A stretch of DNA of 64,000 nucleotides from Aphrophora alni (Eukaryota; Arthropoda; Insecta; Hemiptera; Aphrophoridae), in the NCBI GenBank assembly GCA_963513935.1, contig OY740768.1, positions 59,326,004 to 59,390,003 on the forward strand. Reading direction: 5' to 3'. The position numbers and the translations under genes were made by a program. Positions 60,871 through 64,000 of this stretch are shown piece after piece; within the stretch, counting starts at the first letter, position 1; every line of letters begins with the position of its first letter. Under the pieces are notes generated by a model. That model worked only from the letters and a program-made list of their open reading frames with translations, ran no database searches and was not told the origin of the DNA.

Positions 60871-63370
60871 TATGTATGTAAATTGGTAGGATGTATCGTG
60901 AGTTTTGAAGTAGTTGTTGGTTGTTTATAGTTTATAGTAAGCCATGCTTAAATATTTCAAATGCGCTCAACATGTAAGTACTTGGCTTTTTAACCAATCA
61001 GTTCTTCTTGTTCTTCCAAGAGCTTAGTGAACTTTCTTGTTCAAACATACATACACTTTCGTAGCCGATACAAATTATCCTTACTCTTTCGCAACAATTT
61101 AAACTATCGAAACACTATAATAAATTGCGACCAGTTCATCAAAGGTGCTTTTGTGAAACTTGTTTTAAAAGTTTTATTGATATTTCAACATGTTTTATAA
61201 TTACTGGTAAAAAACTAAATTAAAAGTTGTCATTTCGACTCCCGTATTGTGAAGTGTATTTACACATTTTATTATCTTAGGGTTTGTCCCAGTCATAGAA
61301 ACAATACAATATTTCAGTTGTATTTATTAGAATTTATTATCAATTATAATTATTCTACAAGTTTACCTCCTTTTACACTACTATTCCCATTCATTACATC
61401 ATCAGTAGTTACATGAATCAACGGTCATATTTTGTTTTAAAAAGTTAATGGAATTATTAATAATTAATCATATTTTATTGAATAGTTAAGCTATTAACAG
61501 AATTTAAGTATTAGCAATAGAATAAATTTCAAACTAATCAAGCCACTATATTAAAATAATGATCAGCTGAAATTTCAGAGTAATGACCTGTTTCAAACAG
61601 CCCTAATCTATCACGCCAAACCAGTTTTTAACGTACATATAAATAATAAGTATTAGGCCCAATAAGTATTGTGTACGTAGAATACAAATTGTCCATCGCT
61701 AAACAAATTTTAAATAGTACATATTGTGTAATTTAAATGTTGTGGTGAGTAAATGTTTAGGGAAATAAGAAATTGTACATGTAATTATTGTATTTGAAAA
61801 AGTTCAATAATTAGTATTTATCCTTTTGATTCATACTTTGTTTTAGTATTCAGTAGCTGTGTTATTATTTACTATTACGACTTAGTCTATGAATATTGAT
61901 TTGATAAATCTCGTCCTTGGCAACATCTACATTGAGTCAACAAGAATAACTTATAGAATATTTAAATTGTTCAAGGAGAGAGCTCTACTCTTACTAGAAA
62001 AATTATCTAAATATTTTAGAGAGGTTAATTATGTGATGAGTAATGTAGAATAATGACTTTAACCAAGTTTCAAGATCACAATTAATAAAATTCACATTTG
62101 AGAATAAGTAAGAAAATCTCATGATGAACAATAACTATAATTTTTAGAGTCTATTTTTAATTTCTACAAAATTTCTCTACAAATTTAACTTAGTTTTATA
62201 TTAGTTTGGGTAATCAATAATTTATTGAATAGAATAAAAATTCAAAGAAGCCGGGAATAATTTTCACTGCACCACTGGTAAGGAATGAATACAAAGTTTT
62301 ATTATTTGTTCCATGTAAATTATTAATCAAAATTTTAACTCATTTATTAATTTTATACATTCTGTATAATTTTTTATCAAGGGAAGATACTAAGTGTTTT
62401 ATCGTTTATTCCTTATAAATTATTTTTCAAAATTACTTTTAATTCTTTTCTCAATTCATAAAATTATTAAAATAAATCTGCACTAACTAATATCTCAATT
62501 ACTTACTTAATAATAATAGATAAAATCTGGTATCGGTTGATAAAAAGGTGTTTGCAAAACATTCTTTTATATGAAAAGTACAAAAATCCTCAAATATTCC
62601 TCCTATCTAACAATTCGTTATGTTTACAATTTTATTTTATTTGATTATTTTGAATGAGGTGTGTTTGACTTCACAAAATATCATTTAATTTAATTTTAAT
62701 AACTTTAAATATCATTTCATAGAAGATATTTATGAATTAATTATTTTTAAAATTATTAACAAATTTAGTAAAGTCATTGTATAACTGACTTGCGACATAT
62801 TAACAACTATTGATTTAAATCTGATATCTTAGAGATTTAACACCACAACTGATATTGTGATTTTTGGCAATATATGTATATTTATTTGTTTATTTTTAAA
62901 AAAATGTAATCATCTATTTTGTATTAATTTTAATAAACAAAATATAGACTTTAACTTATTATTTTACTACAATAAAACCATACTCCCTACATAAGCCAGA
63001 ATTGACAAGACTTTAGTACTATCGCTGTGGAGAGATGAAAATGTAAATCCTCGGTCTGGAGTTTATTCTGAAAGGTGTCACAGATTTACGACATTCAAGA
63101 CAGAGAAGACCGTGTTATTTTTACATAAATTCTTTAATATGATATTTTAGGTGCTGTCTTCAACAAAGAATTTTGCACCATATTATTTTTATTAATATGG
63201 TTTAATCGGACATTTGCCATCGTTTGTGTATAGAAAATTAATACGTGACATTTTTAAGAGTATAATTCAACTACTGTTCCTAGTGTGAAACTAGAAAATT
63301 TTAAGACGAATAAATATAAAAACGCCAACATAGCTCAGTATTCTAGGGCCATTTTGAAAAATAAAACTAA
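60871..63370. other. AT-rich non-coding stretch, nothing recognised
   Basis: No frame, repeat array or RNA-gene signature noted. Confidence 0.55.
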
Positions 63371-63604
63371 ACATATAATCTCAGGAAAGTACTCAAGCCT
63401 AAAAACTTGGCCTCAGCAGCCAATGGCCTACAATTCACTAAAGACGGCAAGTCACAGATTGTATGGGATGGATCCAAAAAAAAGTTGTCTTTACTGTTTA
63501 ACGGAGTTAATAACTTTTTTCTTTGTATTTTTCAAGAATATAGACTTCGATCGTGTGAAGATTCCTATTTTTGGAACATGCGGCAAAATTTTAGTCTTAT
63601 TTAA
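63371..63604 (+). other. Weak candidate coding exon, unrecognised
   Basis: A + strand frame is open from 63371 to 63604. A splice-acceptor-like CAG ends at 63384, after which the frame reads a balanced, non-AT-driven peptide (VLKPKNLASAANG, then LQFTKDGKSQIVWDGSKK) over GC-richer codons to about 63484. Beyond that it becomes AT-driven background. A GT after the A run (aaaaaaaagttgtct) could be a poor donor. No ATG lies in the frame. I recognise no family. It could be a small internal exon, a pseudogene piece or chance. Confidence 0.25.
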
Positions 63605-64000
63605 AGTACAAGAATTTTTATCTCCTATTTTTAATTAAATGTTTATTAACGGAAACTGTAATAGCCTTATTTCTGGACGATACTCTCGAAACGTCCACTA
63701 TTATATTAATGGTTTATCTTCTTAAAAAGGATTACAAAATGGAATTAAGATTTTTTTTCAAGCACAGGAAAAAAAGAAATTAACTATATATATATAAAAT
63801 AAAATAAAGCAATCTTAACAAACCATTGTTGCTTTATAAACATATTACTACTGGCTTTGATCACGCTCTGTTTGTTATCTAGTAATTTAAATATCTTGCT
63901 CTTTCTAGAAAAATACAATATTTTTTAATTTTATTATTATTATGCTCGAAACGATTAAATGTTTAATAAAATATTATATTTCTAATTAACATATTTAATA
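63605..64000. other. AT-rich end of window, nothing recognised
   Basis: No supported feature in the last 400 nt. Confidence 0.55.

Noticed and set aside
1..64000. CRISPR arrays, operons, riboswitches or phage modules
   Set aside because: Repeat spacing, composition and transposon types are those of an animal genome; no regular repeat-spacer array exists.

Overview
The window looks like intergenic or intronic DNA from an arthropod, most likely an insect. It is AT-rich throughout and almost every long open frame is fortuitous. The organism guess rests on short CCTAA/TTAGG arrays (the usual arthropod telomere unit) at 22.8 and 48.7 kb, and on two degenerate non-LTR retrotransposons whose protein motifs resemble RTE-like and R1/LOA-like elements common in insects. 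I found no complete cellular protein gene, no tRNA or rRNA gene, no CRISPR array and no bacterial-style operon. The only host-gene signal is one weak candidate exon near 63.4-63.6 kb.

Left end (1-6035). A non-autonomous LTR retrotransposon lies on the + strand: a 5' repeat (574-2253), a primer-binding-site-like sequence matching initiator tRNA-Met (2260-2275), a 2.1 kb interior without recognisable gag or pol, and a 3' repeat (4357-6035). The two repeats differ at about a dozen places by eye, so the insertion is young. Immediately to its left, on the minus strand (573 to 1), is part of an older, diverged copy of the same family, cut by the window edge.

Middle (6-34 kb). This is mostly featureless AT-rich sequence with microsatellites. 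It carries a 5'-truncated RTE-like LINE (12117-12898, minus) with a 13-bp target-site duplication, a possible tRNA-derived SINE relic (about 10.4-10.5 kb), a small foldback (21.34-21.46 kb), a GC-rich island with two unrelated minisatellites (24.5-25.3 kb), and a pure 56-nt A run (31.24 kb).

Right half (34-64 kb). A probable minus-strand LTR (34446-35994) has primer-site-like sequence beside it, partly duplicated. A degenerate R1/LOA-like LINE with an RNase H region occupies about 53.64-55.02 kb. A pair of about 50-nt inverted repeats lies at 57.8 and 59.15 kb. A 1.3 kb foldback element (59545-60870) has arms of about 135 nt, and one arm has been amplified in tandem.

Two ancient duplicated non-coding blocks are visible: 6.5-7.8 kb with 42.6-44.4 kb, and 23.7-23.9 kb with 36.7-36.9 kb. 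No functional gene network can be described from this window. Its content is transposon debris of different ages in AT-rich background.
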